A stretch of 64,000 nt of DNA, taken from assembly GCF_026725475.1 (NCBI RefSeq), contig NZ_CP109965.1:1798001-1862000 (forward strand), read 5' to 3'. A program made the translations under genes and the position numbers. The stretch is from Catenovulum adriaticum (GTDB lineage: Bacteria > Pseudomonadota > Gammaproteobacteria > Enterobacterales > Alteromonadaceae). A model generated the notes under the pieces. That model had not been told where the DNA came from, ran no database searches, and saw nothing but the letters and a program-made list of their open reading frames with translations. Positions within the stretch are counted from its first letter, which is position 1. Every line of letters starts with the position of its first letter. Of the stretch, positions 45,748 through 54,351 are shown in pieces.

Positions 45748-48000
45748 TTAAACCATTAAATGCTGATTTAATGGTAACGTGCGGTATCGCTCACCTGTCG
45801 CAGCAAATACCGCATTAACAATACTAGGTGCTACAGGTGGTACACCTGGCTCACCAACGCCACTCGGCGGATTTTCATTAGGGTTAATTGAGTGCACAAC
45901 AATTTTGGGGACTTGATTGATTCGAGTCACCGGATAATCATGAAAATTAGATTGCACCACTGCTCCATCTTTAATATCAATTTGGCCCATTAGCGCTATC
46001 GACATACCAAAAATCATTGCCCCTTCCATCTGCGATTTAATTCGGTCAGGGTTAATGGCTAAGCCACAATCAATTGCGCAATGAATTTCTTTAACAGTTA
46101 ACTTATTATCAACCACCTGCACTTTGCTTGCCACAGCAACATAACTGACAAAGCTACGATGTACCGCAATACCCCACCCTTGCCCTTTTGGTAATGCTTC
46201 ATTAATTGGCGTTTTTGCGATTAATGTTTCTAAAGCATGACGATAACGCGCAATTGAATAAGGGTGACGACTTAATTCTTCACCATAATTAGTAAAGTTA
46301 AAATCATAAACTTGTTTATGGTTAATATCCCGATCAGCCCCTAACGACTGCACCATCAACTGCGCTGTGGGTATATTAGCGGCATGAGCCACTTCATCAA
46401 GAAAACAGTTTAACGCAAATGCGTGTTGAATATTACAAACTGAACGCATCCAGCCAATACGCACCGGTGCTTTGGCCTCCGCTTTTTCCATTAATACATT
46501 ATCAATATCGTAAGCAAAATCACCAAAGCCTAAACTCAATTCAAAATCTTGTGGCGTATTAGTTTGGTGATTAAAGGTTGACCCTATGCTGGGATAGGCC
46601 GCTTGTTGATGCCAAGCGGTAATATTGCCATTTTCATCAAGTCCCGCTTTTATATTTTCAACTGCGCCAGCATGATAATAACCTAATTGAATATCATCTT
46701 CCCGGCTCCAAACCACTTTAACAGGGCGTTGAGTTTTATCTGCCAAATAAACGGCTTCATTGGCAAAATCTGATTTCGATTTACGCCCAAACGCACCGCC
46801 CAGTAAAGTGGGCTGAACTTTAAACATTTCTTTAGGTCGTTTTGTCATCGCTGCAGCTTGTGCCATCACAGCTTGTGGATCTTGTACACAAGCCCATACT
46901 TCACAAATATCATCATGAAACCAAGCCGTTGCCATAGGGGGTTCCATAGGCGCATGTGCTAAATAAGGGGTTTGATATTGAGCTTCAACGATTTGGCTGG
47001 CGCTTGCAAAACCTTTACTCACGTCGCCACGTTTTGCGACCAATTGCGGGGCATTTTTTAAGTTATTTTTAAAAGTAGAAAAACCTTTTTGTGAATCATG
47101 ATTTTTATTTTTACCTAAGTCCCACTCAATTTTTAACGCTTTTCGCCCTTGCATTGCAGCCCAAGTGTTAGTTGCCAATACAGCGACGCCTGATAACGGA
47201 AAATATACAACCGTTTCTGGTGTGCTAGGCATTTCAATCACATCAATTACACCCGGAATTTTTAACGCCTGCGTTGCATCAAAGGTTTTCACCTTGCCGT
47301 GAATAACAGGGCAACGTTCAATTGAGGCAATTAATAAATCAGGTAAATCAATATCAATTCCAAAAGTCGTATTACCAACCAAGATATCGTCTAAATCAAC
47401 AATAGGGACCGGCTTGCCAATAAAATTGAATGACTCAGGTGATTTATAAACCAAAGATTCAACTTTAGGTACCGCTTGTTTGCTGGCAAGCTCAGCTAAA
47501 TCACCAAAAGTTAACGAGCTTCCGGTTAGTTTATTAATAACCTTATTTTGTTTGGCATACACATTTGTTAGGTCGGTTTGCCAATAATCAGCGGCGGCTT
47601 GCTCTAGCATGGTTCGGGCAGATGCGCCCATTTCTCGTAATTTGTCGTAAAATTTACGAATGCTAGTTGATCCATCTGTATTTTGGTCACCGTAGCGTTT
47701 ATCGCCTAACCCTTGAATCACATTAACCTGCTGCCAATCGGCTTCCAGTTCGTCTGCAATTATTTGTGGAATCCCCGTTTTAGAGCCTTGCCCCATTTCA
47801 ACTCGGTGACTGACAATTTCGACACTGTTATCTGGTTTAATGGCGACAAATATATTGAGTCTTTGAGGTTCGCTACTCAACGGAGCTTGGAATTTTTCCA
47901 GTGGCGATTTAGGAACCGCGCTACATCCTAACAATAAACCGCTGCCAGAAATCCCAGCGTAAGTTAAAAAATCACGACGAGATAATTTTAAAGTTTCCAT
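45748..48000 (-). CDS. iorB: Molybdopterin-binding subunit of IorAB-type dehydrogenase
   Basis: This large subunit of a xanthine-dehydrogenase-family molybdenum hydroxylase has 750 residues. The N-terminus has a twin-arginine signal, SRRDFLTYAG, followed by LLLGC, a possible lipobox, so it should be exported folded by Tat. Molybdopterin-binding segments include PTLLGGAFGRKSKSDF and WVQ-like EVWACVQDPQ. The Glu of GVGEPGVPPVAP near the C-terminus corresponds to the catalytic Glu region of the family. Its ATG overlaps the iorA stop in TAATG, with GGGAG upstream. It probably oxidises a heterocycle or aldehyde in the periplasm. The substrate is unknown. Confidence 0.88.
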   Translation of the reverse strand: METLKLSRRDFLTYAGISGSGLLLGCSAVPKSPLEKFQAPLSSEPQRLNIFVAIKPDNSVEIVSHRVEMGQGSKTGIPQIIADELEADWQQVNVIQGLGDKRYGDQNTDGSTSIRKFYDKLREMGASARTMLEQAAADYWQTDLTNVYAKQNKVINKLTGSSLTFGDLAELASKQAVPKVESLVYKSPESFNFIGKPVPIVDLDDILVGNTTFGIDIDLPDLLIASIERCPVIHGKVKTFDATQALKIPGVIDVIEMPSTPETVVYFPLSGVAVLATNTWAAMQGRKALKIEWDLGKNKNHDSQKGFSTFKNNLKNAPQLVAKRGDVSKGFASASQIVEAQYQTPYLAHAPMEPPMATAWFHDDICEVWACVQDPQAVMAQAAAMTKRPKEMFKVQPTLLGGAFGRKSKSDFANEAVYLADKTQRPVKVVWSREDDIQLGYYHAGAVENIKAGLDENGNITAWHQQAAYPSIGSTFNHQTNTPQDFELSLGFGDFAYDIDNVLMEKAEAKAPVRIGWMRSVCNIQHAFALNCFLDEVAHAANIPTAQLMVQSLGADRDINHKQVYDFNFTNYGEELSRHPYSIARYRHALETLIAKTPINEALPKGQGWGIAVHRSFVSYVAVASKVQVVDNKLTVKEIHCAIDCGLAINPDRIKSQMEGAMIFGMSIALMGQIDIKDGAVVQSNFHDYPVTRINQVPKIVVHSINPNENPPSGVGEPGVPPVAPSIVNAVFAATGERYRTLPLNQHLMV

Positions 48001-48473
48001 TATTTATCTCCCGTATCTGTCGCGAGCACCGCGGCGGCTTGTTTAATAGCTTGTTTGATACGTGGATAAGTACCACACCGACAAATATTACCCGACATGT
48101 GATTATTAATATCTTCATCTGTTGGGGCTTTATTATTTTCTAATAAGGTAAGTGCACTCATTATTTGGCCAGACTGACAATAGCCGCACTGGGGAACATT
48201 GTTTTCTTTCCACGCAATTTGAATAGGATGCTCACCTTTTCGGCTAACGCCTTCTATTGTGGTAATTTTAGCATTTTTGGCAACCCCAACAGGCGTAATG
48301 CAAGCGCGCATCGCCTGACCATTTATATGAATAGTGCAAGCGCCACACTGCCCCATACCACAACCAAATTTAGTGCCTGTTTTTTTTAATAAATCACGTA
48401 ATACCCACAACACAGGCATGTCGTCTGGCGCTTCAACTTGATGTATTTCATTATTTATATTTAGTTCTAGCAT
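48000..48473 (-). CDS. iorA: [2Fe-2S] subunit of IorAB-type dehydrogenase
   Basis: This 157-residue iron-sulfur subunit carries two [2Fe-2S] clusters. The plant-ferredoxin-type Cys are in KFGCGMGQCGACTIHINGQAMRAC. The second set is CGYCQSGQ and NICRCGTYPR. It passes electrons from the molybdenum site in IorB. There is no signal peptide, so it would be exported with IorB by Tat. It is the first gene of the iorAB pair and is divergent from the TRAP transporter genes. Confidence 0.92.
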   Translation of the reverse strand: MLELNINNEIHQVEAPDDMPVLWVLRDLLKKTGTKFGCGMGQCGACTIHINGQAMRACITPVGVAKNAKITTIEGVSRKGEHPIQIAWKENNVPQCGYCQSGQIMSALTLLENNKAPTDEDINNHMSGNICRCGTYPRIKQAIKQAAAVLATDTGDK

Positions 48474-48724
48474 AGTCGTGTCGCCATCAATTTTAATTAA
48501 GTGAGTTTAGTTTAGCTCAAATAGAGATTTTATAGAAAACTAATCCAACAACGTATTGAGCCACATTATTAGTTTGCTAAAGATATTTCATATAAAAGTA
48601 ATTATCAACAAATGGTAAACAATTAACATTAAAATTATTACTATTTAACTTGCATTTACAACCAATAAGTAACAGGATGTATAAATTAAAATAACATCAA
48701 TAATGAAAAATATGGATCATAAAC

Positions 48725-49744
48725 ATGTTTTTGTTAAAAACCCTAGCACATAAACAAGCCCGCTTTCGGTTTGTTTTATCCAGTTTAATATTGATTAGCC
48801 TAGCTTTTTTTACCCAAACGCTTAGCGCTAAAGAAAAAGTTAAACAACTAACATGGGCACATGTTTACGAAATATCTGAGCCTTTACACACATGGTCGGT
48901 TTGGGCTGCCCAAGAAATAGAACGCAAAACAAATGGACGCTACGCGATTGACGTTTTTCCAGTATCCATCATGGGTAAAGAGGCAGAGCTCAATCAAAGC
49001 CTAAGTTTAGGCACAGTTGATATTATTTACACAGGCACCAGCTTTGCGGCACAAAATTACCCGCCCATGGCATTGTCTGAACTACCTTATATATTTCGTG
49101 ATTACCAACACTGGCAACACTTTAACGAAAGCGATTTATTTGCCGAATTAATCGAGGGCTACAAAAAAGCGTCACACGGCAATCGAGTCGTGGGCAATAA
49201 TTACTACGGGCAACGGCACTTAACTTCAAACAAACCTATTTTAACGCCCGCCGATATGACAAATTTAAAGTTACGTGTTCCAAATGCGTCTATTTATAAA
49301 ATGTTTCCGCTAGCGGTTGGCGCTAACCCTAGCCCTATCGCGTTTTCTGAAGTTTATTTAGCGCTGCAACAAGGTGTGGTCGATGCACAAGAAAACCCGC
49401 TTCCTACCATCAAAGCCAAAAAATTTTACGAAGTACAAAAATATATTAGCTTAACGGGTCATCTACAAGGCTCGGTACTCACGGTAGCCAGCGATCGTTT
49501 ATGGTCATCTTTATCGCCAGAAGATAAACAAATTTTTAGCCAAACCTTAAAACAAGCCGCAGCTAATGTTTCAACCGAAACACGCCAATCAGAAAAAGAT
49601 CTAATTGCTTGGTTTAAAAAACAAGGCTCTGAGATTTTAACTGTCGACCGAAACGCTTTTAGAAAACAAGTACTACCTTCACACCAAGGGATTAAAGAAA
49701 CACTAGGGGCGGCTTACTATGACCGATTACAAAACATCAAATAA
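48725..49744 (+). CDS. dctP: TRAP transporter solute-binding protein DctP
   Basis: This periplasmic receptor of 339 residues belongs to a TRAP transporter. The signal peptide is about residues 1-38 (LISLAFFTQTLSAK). Family signatures are FPVSIMGKEAELNQSLSLGTVDI, the Arg-bearing LKLRVPNASIYKMF, and FSEVYLALQQGVVDAQENPLPTI. Such receptors usually bind carboxylates or sugar acids, and in this setting uronates or anhydro-sugar acids would fit. The dctQ gene overlaps its end. Confidence 0.93.
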   Translation: MFLLKTLAHKQARFRFVLSSLILISLAFFTQTLSAKEKVKQLTWAHVYEISEPLHTWSVWAAQEIERKTNGRYAIDVFPVSIMGKEAELNQSLSLGTVDIIYTGTSFAAQNYPPMALSELPYIFRDYQHWQHFNESDLFAELIEGYKKASHGNRVVGNNYYGQRHLTSNKPILTPADMTNLKLRVPNASIYKMFPLAVGANPSPIAFSEVYLALQQGVVDAQENPLPTIKAKKFYEVQKYISLTGHLQGSVLTVASDRLWSSLSPEDKQIFSQTLKQAAANVSTETRQSEKDLIAWFKKQGSEILTVDRNAFRKQVLPSHQGIKETLGAAYYDRLQNIK

Positions 49745-50315
49745 GCAAACAGACATTGCAGCACAAGAGGCTCTATCACCAGAAAAAACCAGCGTTTTTC
49801 ATATTGAAGAAGACAGTCACTTTTCGTATCGAGATTATAAATTTGAAGACTGGCTAGCCTTTATATTGTTTTGGTTGTTAGCACTCACCGTGTTTTCACA
49901 ATTTTTAAGCCGCTATGTGTTTTCATCACCACTTGGCTGGACCGAAGAGCTAGCACGTTATCAACTTGTCTGCCTAGGCTTTATTGGCAGTTGTATTGGC
50001 ATTCGAAACAACAGCCATATTTTTGTTATGCTGTTTCATCGCTGGTTGCCCTATCAACTTTCACACTATATTTATCGGCTTATCGCCTTTTTTAACCTGC
50101 TATTTTTAATCACTTTAGCCTATTTTGCTTGGCAAATAATCCCACTCATTAGTATCCATCAAATGGCTTCACTGCCTGTTTCTGTTGGTGTGTTATACGG
50201 TGTTGTTTTAGGCTGTTTATGCATAATGATTGTCCGTAGCTGCCAATATTTATTTTGTATTTTATCAACGCCAGCAAGCAAATCCGCTGACGATAACTTA
50301 ACCTCTTGCGATTAA
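49719..50315 (+). CDS. dctQ: TRAP transporter small permease DctQ
   Basis: This small membrane subunit of the TRAP transporter has 198 residues and four predicted helices, after an N-terminal cytoplasmic stretch of about 45 residues. RYVFSSPLGWTEELARYQLVCLGFIGSCIGIR is the DctQ signature region. It overlaps dctP by 26 bp and is followed by dctM after about 10 bp. It joins DctM to the solute-binding protein in the inner membrane. Confidence 0.92.
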   Translation: MTDYKTSNKQTDIAAQEALSPEKTSVFHIEEDSHFSYRDYKFEDWLAFILFWLLALTVFSQFLSRYVFSSPLGWTEELARYQLVCLGFIGSCIGIRNNSHIFVMLFHRWLPYQLSHYIYRLIAFFNLLFLITLAYFAWQIIPLISIHQMASLPVSVGVLYGVVLGCLCIMIVRSCQYLFCILSTPASKSADDNLTSCD

Positions 50316-50325
50316 AGGAATTTTC

Positions 50326-51606
50326 ATGGTTATTGCAATATTACTGATTTCTCTATTTATCATGATTATTATTGGCGTGCCGGTTGCCTTTGCGCTAGCG
50401 GGGTCTGCTTTATTCGCTATTATTTACCTTGGGCAAGTACCGGAATTGGTTGTTTTACATAGAATGGTTGGCGGTATGGATAGCTTTCCACTACTCTCCA
50501 TTCCTTTTTTTGTATTAGCTGGCGCACTAATGAACTCAGCAGGTATCACCAGCCGTATTTTTGATTTTGCTAATTCATTAGTTGGCTGGATGCGCGGCGG
50601 ATTAGGCCATGTCAATATTAGTGCATCTATTATGTTTGCCGGTATGTCTGGCGCAGCCGTGGCTGATGCGGGCGGCCTAGGCGCAATTGAAGTAAAAGCC
50701 ATGCGTGCCAAAGGTTACGATGCGGGTTTTTCAGTTGGGGTTACTGCGGCATCATCAACTATAGGCCCAATTATTCCACCCAGCTTACCTATGATTATTT
50801 ATGGCGTTATGGCGGGCGCTTCTATTGGGCAACTATTTGCAGCTGGTTTTATTCCTGGCTTATTAATGGCGGTTGCCTTAATGATAATGGTGGCTTATTA
50901 CGCTAAAAAACGTAATTACCCCAAAGATGCCAGTTTTAGCATACCGCGTGTCGCAACCACATTTAAGTCAGCTTTTTTATCGTTAATGACACCCGTTATT
51001 ATTATTGGCGGCATCCTCTTTGGTATTTTTACCGCCACTGAAGCTGCAATAGCTGCCACCGTATATTCACTTATTTTAGGCAGCTTGGTATACCGCACTT
51101 TAAGTTTTAAAAAACTGGTTAAAGTCAGCATGGAAACCATTGAAACCACAAGCATTATTTTACTGATAATTGCCGGTGCTGCGATTTTTTCATGGGTGCT
51201 AACCACACAACATGTGACCGAAGATTTTACCCGTTGGATGCTAACCATTACCGACAATAAAACCTATATATTATTAATGATGACCTTTATTTTATTCGCC
51301 GTGGGCTGCTTTATGGAAACCATTGCCGCAATTACCATTTTAACGCCGGTGTTATTGCCTATAGCGATAAGCCTAGGCATTGACCCAGTGCATTTTGGTG
51401 TAGTGATGGTTTTAAATTTAATGATTGGCTTATTAACCCCACCGGTGGGCATGGTTTTGTATGTACTGTCACGAGTGACTAAAGTGCCGTTTGAAGAATG
51501 TACAAAAGCAACTATACCGTTTGTGATTCCATTAATTATTGTGTTATTGCTGGTTACTTTTATTCCGTCATTGTCAATGTGGTTACCCACACTGATCTAT
51601 CGGTAA
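50326..51606 (+). CDS. dctM: TRAP transporter large permease DctM
   Basis: This 426-residue inner-membrane permease is the ion-coupled transport unit of the TRAP system. It has many hydrophobic helices with SIPFFVLAGALMNSAGIT, ADAGGLGAIEVKAMRAKGYDAGF, SSTIGPIIPPSLPMIIYG and a C-terminal LTPPVGMVLYVLSR region typical of DctM. It is complete. AAAGGA lies upstream of the start. The three genes form a complete transporter transcribed away from iorAB. Confidence 0.94.
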   Translation: MVIAILLISLFIMIIIGVPVAFALAGSALFAIIYLGQVPELVVLHRMVGGMDSFPLLSIPFFVLAGALMNSAGITSRIFDFANSLVGWMRGGLGHVNISASIMFAGMSGAAVADAGGLGAIEVKAMRAKGYDAGFSVGVTAASSTIGPIIPPSLPMIIYGVMAGASIGQLFAAGFIPGLLMAVALMIMVAYYAKKRNYPKDASFSIPRVATTFKSAFLSLMTPVIIIGGILFGIFTATEAAIAATVYSLILGSLVYRTLSFKKLVKVSMETIETTSIILLIIAGAAIFSWVLTTQHVTEDFTRWMLTITDNKTYILLMMTFILFAVGCFMETIAAITILTPVLLPIAISLGIDPVHFGVVMVLNLMIGLLTPPVGMVLYVLSRVTKVPFEECTKATIPFVIPLIIVLLLVTFIPSLSMWLPTLIYR

Positions 51607-51787
51607 TCGTTTTTCATCATGGCTTATCTTATATAAAAATAAGCGAATCTTTGATGTAAATCACCAAAAAATTCATATTTAAATGTCAGTTTGCAATGGA
51701 GAAAAACTTAGTTTATGTTCTTACATAATATTTTCTTTATCAATAAACTGAATGAAAACCCATAATAAAAATTTAAGTGGAGCTTTT

Positions 51788-52438
51788 ATGAGCGTAAAAA
51801 AATCATCTTTTATAGTGAGTTTAATAACCAGCGGTTTGCTTTTAGGCTGTACCTCAACCGCAGAAACCACAAAGTCGAACCAACAAGCGGCTAAACCGGC
51901 TTCTGCCGATAAGCAGCAACAAAACACCCAACCAAGTAATCAACAAAAACAAAACCAGTCATTTACTGGCAAAAACTTATTAGCCTATGCAAATCCCGGT
52001 TTTGAAAAGCCACTAGATAAAAACTTTCCTAAACCTCGGCAAGAAAAATCTCAATTAAATTTAGCTGAGTTTGGCCCTATGTCAGAAGCGGCTAAAAGCG
52101 GCAAGCAAAGTTTAGGCGTGGTTTTAGCTAAAGGTGACTTTAAAGTCCAGTACGGTATTTGGCGCTTACGTGACCAAATAAACGAAAATAAAAAGTATCG
52201 ATTTGAATTTGATGCCTTTTTATTAGAAGGTCACGCCCAACTTTTTAACCAAGTTGACGAATCGCCATGGATGCGCTCACCGATTGAAAACATCAACCAA
52301 TGGCAAGTCGTTGGCAACACCATAGACGGAAAGTTTTTAAAAGCAGGCAAACCTATTAACTTCCATATTGACAATATCAAAGGAAAAGACACTGGCATAT
52401 TATTAATAGATAATATTCGTTTATACGAAATTAAATAA
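51788..52438 (+). CDS. Lipoprotein with CBM4/9-like jelly-roll domain
   Basis: This lipoprotein has about 216 residues, with Cys21 of LLLGC as acylation site. A low-complexity Gln/Ser/Asn-rich linker leads to a domain with NLLAYANPGFEKP, LRDQINENKKYRFEFDAF, and ILLIDNIRLYE, resembling carbohydrate-binding modules of the CBM4/9 type. It probably displays a sugar-binding domain on the cell surface or in the periplasm. The ATG at 51788 follows GTGGAG; the in-frame ATG at 51752 would put extra residues ahead of a normal lipoprotein signal. It lies just after dctM on the same strand, and may be related in function. Confidence 0.75.
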   Translation: MSVKKSSFIVSLITSGLLLGCTSTAETTKSNQQAAKPASADKQQQNTQPSNQQKQNQSFTGKNLLAYANPGFEKPLDKNFPKPRQEKSQLNLAEFGPMSEAAKSGKQSLGVVLAKGDFKVQYGIWRLRDQINENKKYRFEFDAFLLEGHAQLFNQVDESPWMRSPIENINQWQVVGNTIDGKFLKAGKPINFHIDNIKGKDTGILLIDNIRLYEIK

Positions 52439-52472
52439 CTTTTCGTTCACTTTTCTTTCAAAAATGGCTGCC

Positions 52473-52503
52473 AAAGACTTGCGGTGTAAAAACCCAAGTC
52501 TTT
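52473..52503. terminator. Hairpin between convergent lipoprotein genes
   Basis: AAAGACTTG pairs with CAAGTCTTT over 9 bp, with GGT/ACC able to continue inside. There is no long T run, so its strength as terminator is uncertain. Confidence 0.5.
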
Positions 52504-52505
52504 AA

Positions 52506-52922
52506 CTAACTAGGTGTGTTTTTAACACGCAAGTAATTTAACTGAAAATTTAAAGTTAATTCATAACAACTAGAATGAATAGACTCGCCATTAAATTTTG
52601 CTGGTTTATATTTCCATTTTTTTAATGCTTGTTTGGAGTTTAAATTAAAAACTGTTCCTGGATAAGATTCAACAATATTAATATTAACAGGCTTGCCATT
52701 CTTTGAAACATCAAACTTAAATTTTACAAACCCTTCTACACCATCTTTCTCTGCTGTTGTTGGATATCTAGGAGCGACCCTACTGATTGGAGTGGGAAAA
52801 TACTCAAATTGAGGCTGATTTTTATCGTCTGCACTTATGCAAAACAAACGCTCACCTTTAGGTATACTTTGACAACCGAACAACAAAGTGACTAGAGGTA
52901 ACAAGTAATACTTATTCATCAA
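52506..52922 (-). CDS. TonB C-terminal domain lipoprotein
   Basis: This 138-residue protein has a lipoprotein signal with LLFGC (Cys17). It is followed by a TonB C-terminal-like domain: RVAPRYPTTAEKDGVEGFVKFKFDVSKNGKP and ALKKWKYKPAKFNGE. It lacks the membrane helix and Pro-rich part of true TonB, so it may be a stand-alone TonB-C protein that binds receptors or acts as an adapter. It lies alone between two convergent or spaced genes, at the left edge of the accessory island. Confidence 0.8.
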   Translation of the reverse strand: MMNKYYLLPLVTLLFGCQSIPKGERLFCISADDKNQPQFEYFPTPISRVAPRYPTTAEKDGVEGFVKFKFDVSKNGKPVNINIVESYPGTVFNLNSKQALKKWKYKPAKFNGESIHSSCYELTLNFQLNYLRVKNTPS

Positions 52923-53145
52923 ATACTCTTTTTATTAATATTATAGGAATTTTGTCTAATTGAAGCCGCGCAGAAAATTGATTTTTTATAGTTTACATTT
53001 TAAACCGCTTCCCTAGCAGAATGAGCGTCAATTTAAGCTTATTAGTTGATTTATTAATCCATGCTTACCTAACACAACTTGATTCATACACCGGTGTAAG
53101 TTTGCCAAATAGCACATTCACCTTATGGCCAAACCCAAACTTACT

Positions 53146-53179
53146 GTGTATATTTAAATCAATAACTTTAAATATACAC
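53146..53179. repeat. 13-bp perfect inverted repeat beside the RAYT gene
   Basis: GTGTATATTTAAA (53146-53158) is exactly inverted as TTTAAATATACAC (53167-53179) with an 8-nt loop. It lies 14 bp beyond the RAYT stop codon. It may be a terminator-like hairpin without a T run or an end of the mobile element. Confidence 0.55.
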
Positions 53180-53192
53180 CAATAATTTTAAA

Positions 53193-53687
53193 TTAACCAC
53201 ACCAGTTAACTAAATAATCCCCGAGCAACACAGCTCGATGAAAGCTCGAATATGGCCAGTCTTTTACCTGTTTAACCAAACCATGTTTAAGTGGATTAAT
53301 ATGAACATAATCAATATGATGATTAAAATCAGCTTGGTTTCGAATGGTATGTTCCCAAAACCGCTTTTGCCAGATTGGACGATTAATCAACTGTGCGTTT
53401 GCACCGGGTAAGACTTGAGCTTTGGCTAAATTATGCCTGAATCGTTTTTTAATCTCGCGCCAGCGCCCTGAATAATCAGTATCATTTTTAGGCAAAGTCC
53501 AAACCGCATGTAAATGATTCGGTAAAACCACCCAAGCATCAATCCTAAACGGTTTACGCTGCTTAACCCAACGCACAGATTCTCGTAACAAATCAACCTG
53601 CTCAACCAGTAACTGACTCTTTTTATCCTGCAAATTCACCGTAAAAAAATATGAACCACCCGCCACATAAACCCGCCGATACCGCAT
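53193..53687 (-). CDS. REP-associated tyrosine transposase (RAYT)
   Basis: This 164-residue Y1 (HUH) transposase acts on REP hairpins. The HUH motif is H58-L-H60 in VVLPNHLHAVW. The catalytic Tyr127 lies in HIDYVHINPLKHGL, and SGRWREIKKRFRHN and KRFWEHTIRNQ are family features. It is intact. REP-like sequences with a GTAG foot begin 38 bp upstream of its start, the arrangement expected for a RAYT and its substrates. A truncated copy of its own 5' end lies about 560 bp upstream (54123-54248). Confidence 0.92.
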   Translation of the reverse strand: MRYRRVYVAGGSYFFTVNLQDKKSQLLVEQVDLLRESVRWVKQRKPFRIDAWVVLPNHLHAVWTLPKNDTDYSGRWREIKKRFRHNLAKAQVLPGANAQLINRPIWQKRFWEHTIRNQADFNHHIDYVHINPLKHGLVKQVKDWPYSSFHRAVLLGDYLVNWCG

Positions 53688-53724
53688 CCCTACTCTCCAT
53701 TTTTAATTAACTCCCATGTTTATT

Positions 53725-53820
53725 GTAGGTCGGATAAGCCAGAGGCGCATACGACAATGTCTGGATAAGCCAGAGGCACACCTGACAATGTCATGATAAG
53801 CCAGAGGCGAATCCGACAAT
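53725..53820 (+). repeat. REP cluster 1 (three REP-like units)
   Basis: The first unit starts with GTAG and can fold as GTCGGAT, GCC, loop AGA, GGC, then the pairing ATACGAC arm. Two degenerate units follow at about 53758 and 53791, each with ATAAGCCAGAGGC. The structure parallels the E. coli Y-REP hairpin, and a RAYT gene is adjacent. Confidence 0.85.
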
Positions 53821-54122
53821 TTGTACCTTGTCGGGTTCGACTTAAAACTTTTGACTTTTAGTTAATGTTTAATATAAAAATCTTAATAGCGTGTGTGACT
53901 TCAAATTTTTGTTCTATAAAACTAAAACTTAATTAAGCTCTCTGAAACTAACTTTCTTCCTCTACGATTCCTTAGTCTTAAATTGCTAATTCTTTTAATT
54001 AGCCGAAAATGGCTAATTCACTAAAATTAGCCAAAAACGGCTAAATTACTATTAATATATGATTAGGATTTATGATGTTAACCATAGTTTAAGCCCTATA
54101 GCAGTGATTAGTGGAGATATCA
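53821..54122. other. Gene-free segment inside the RAYT island
   Basis: About 300 bp hold no supported gene. The only feature is a pair of TTAGCC palindromes at 53999-54044. Confidence 0.5.
53999..54044. promoter_or_regulatory. Two tandem TTAGCC-N6-GGCTAA palindromes
   Basis: TTAGCCGAAAATGGCTAA (53999-54016) and TTAGCCAAAAACGGCTAA (54027-54044) are 28 bp apart and have identical arms. Paired palindromes like these look like a dimeric regulator operator, but no gene is directly downstream; the next candidate is the NTPase gene at 54690. Confidence 0.5.
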
Positions 54123-54248
54123 TTAACTCAACGCACAGATTCTCGTAATAAATCAACCTGTTCAACCAACAACTAGCTCTTTTATCTTGCAAATTTACCG
54201 TAAAAAAATATGAACCACCCGCCACATAAACCCGCCGATATCGCACCC
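54123..54248 (-). pseudogene. Truncated duplicate of the RAYT gene 5' end
   Basis: This stretch is nearly identical to 53563-53687 of the intact RAYT gene. The start codon has become GTG (CAC on the plus strand), and the tract that reads CTTTTTATCC in the intact gene reads CTTTTATCT here, one T shorter, which shifts the frame. Only about the first 42 codons remain. The homology continues past the start through the adjacent REP region to about 54351, so the whole block of about 229 bp was copied. Confidence 0.9.
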
Positions 54249-54283
54249 CTACTCTCCATTTTTAATTAACTCCCATGTTTATT

Positions 54284-54351
54284 GTAGGTCGGATAAGTCA
54301 GAGACGCATCCGACAATGTCTGGATAAGTCAGAGGCGCACCTGACAATATC
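54284..54351 (+). repeat. REP cluster 2
   Basis: GTAG followed by GTCGGATAAGTCAGAGACGC and ATCCGAC is a full REP hairpin, with a second unit after it. It belongs to the duplicated block copied from cluster 1. Confidence 0.82.

Noticed and set aside
53087..53098. TACACCGGTGTA palindrome
   Set aside because: A 12-bp dyad with no promoter or gene start beside it; likely chance.
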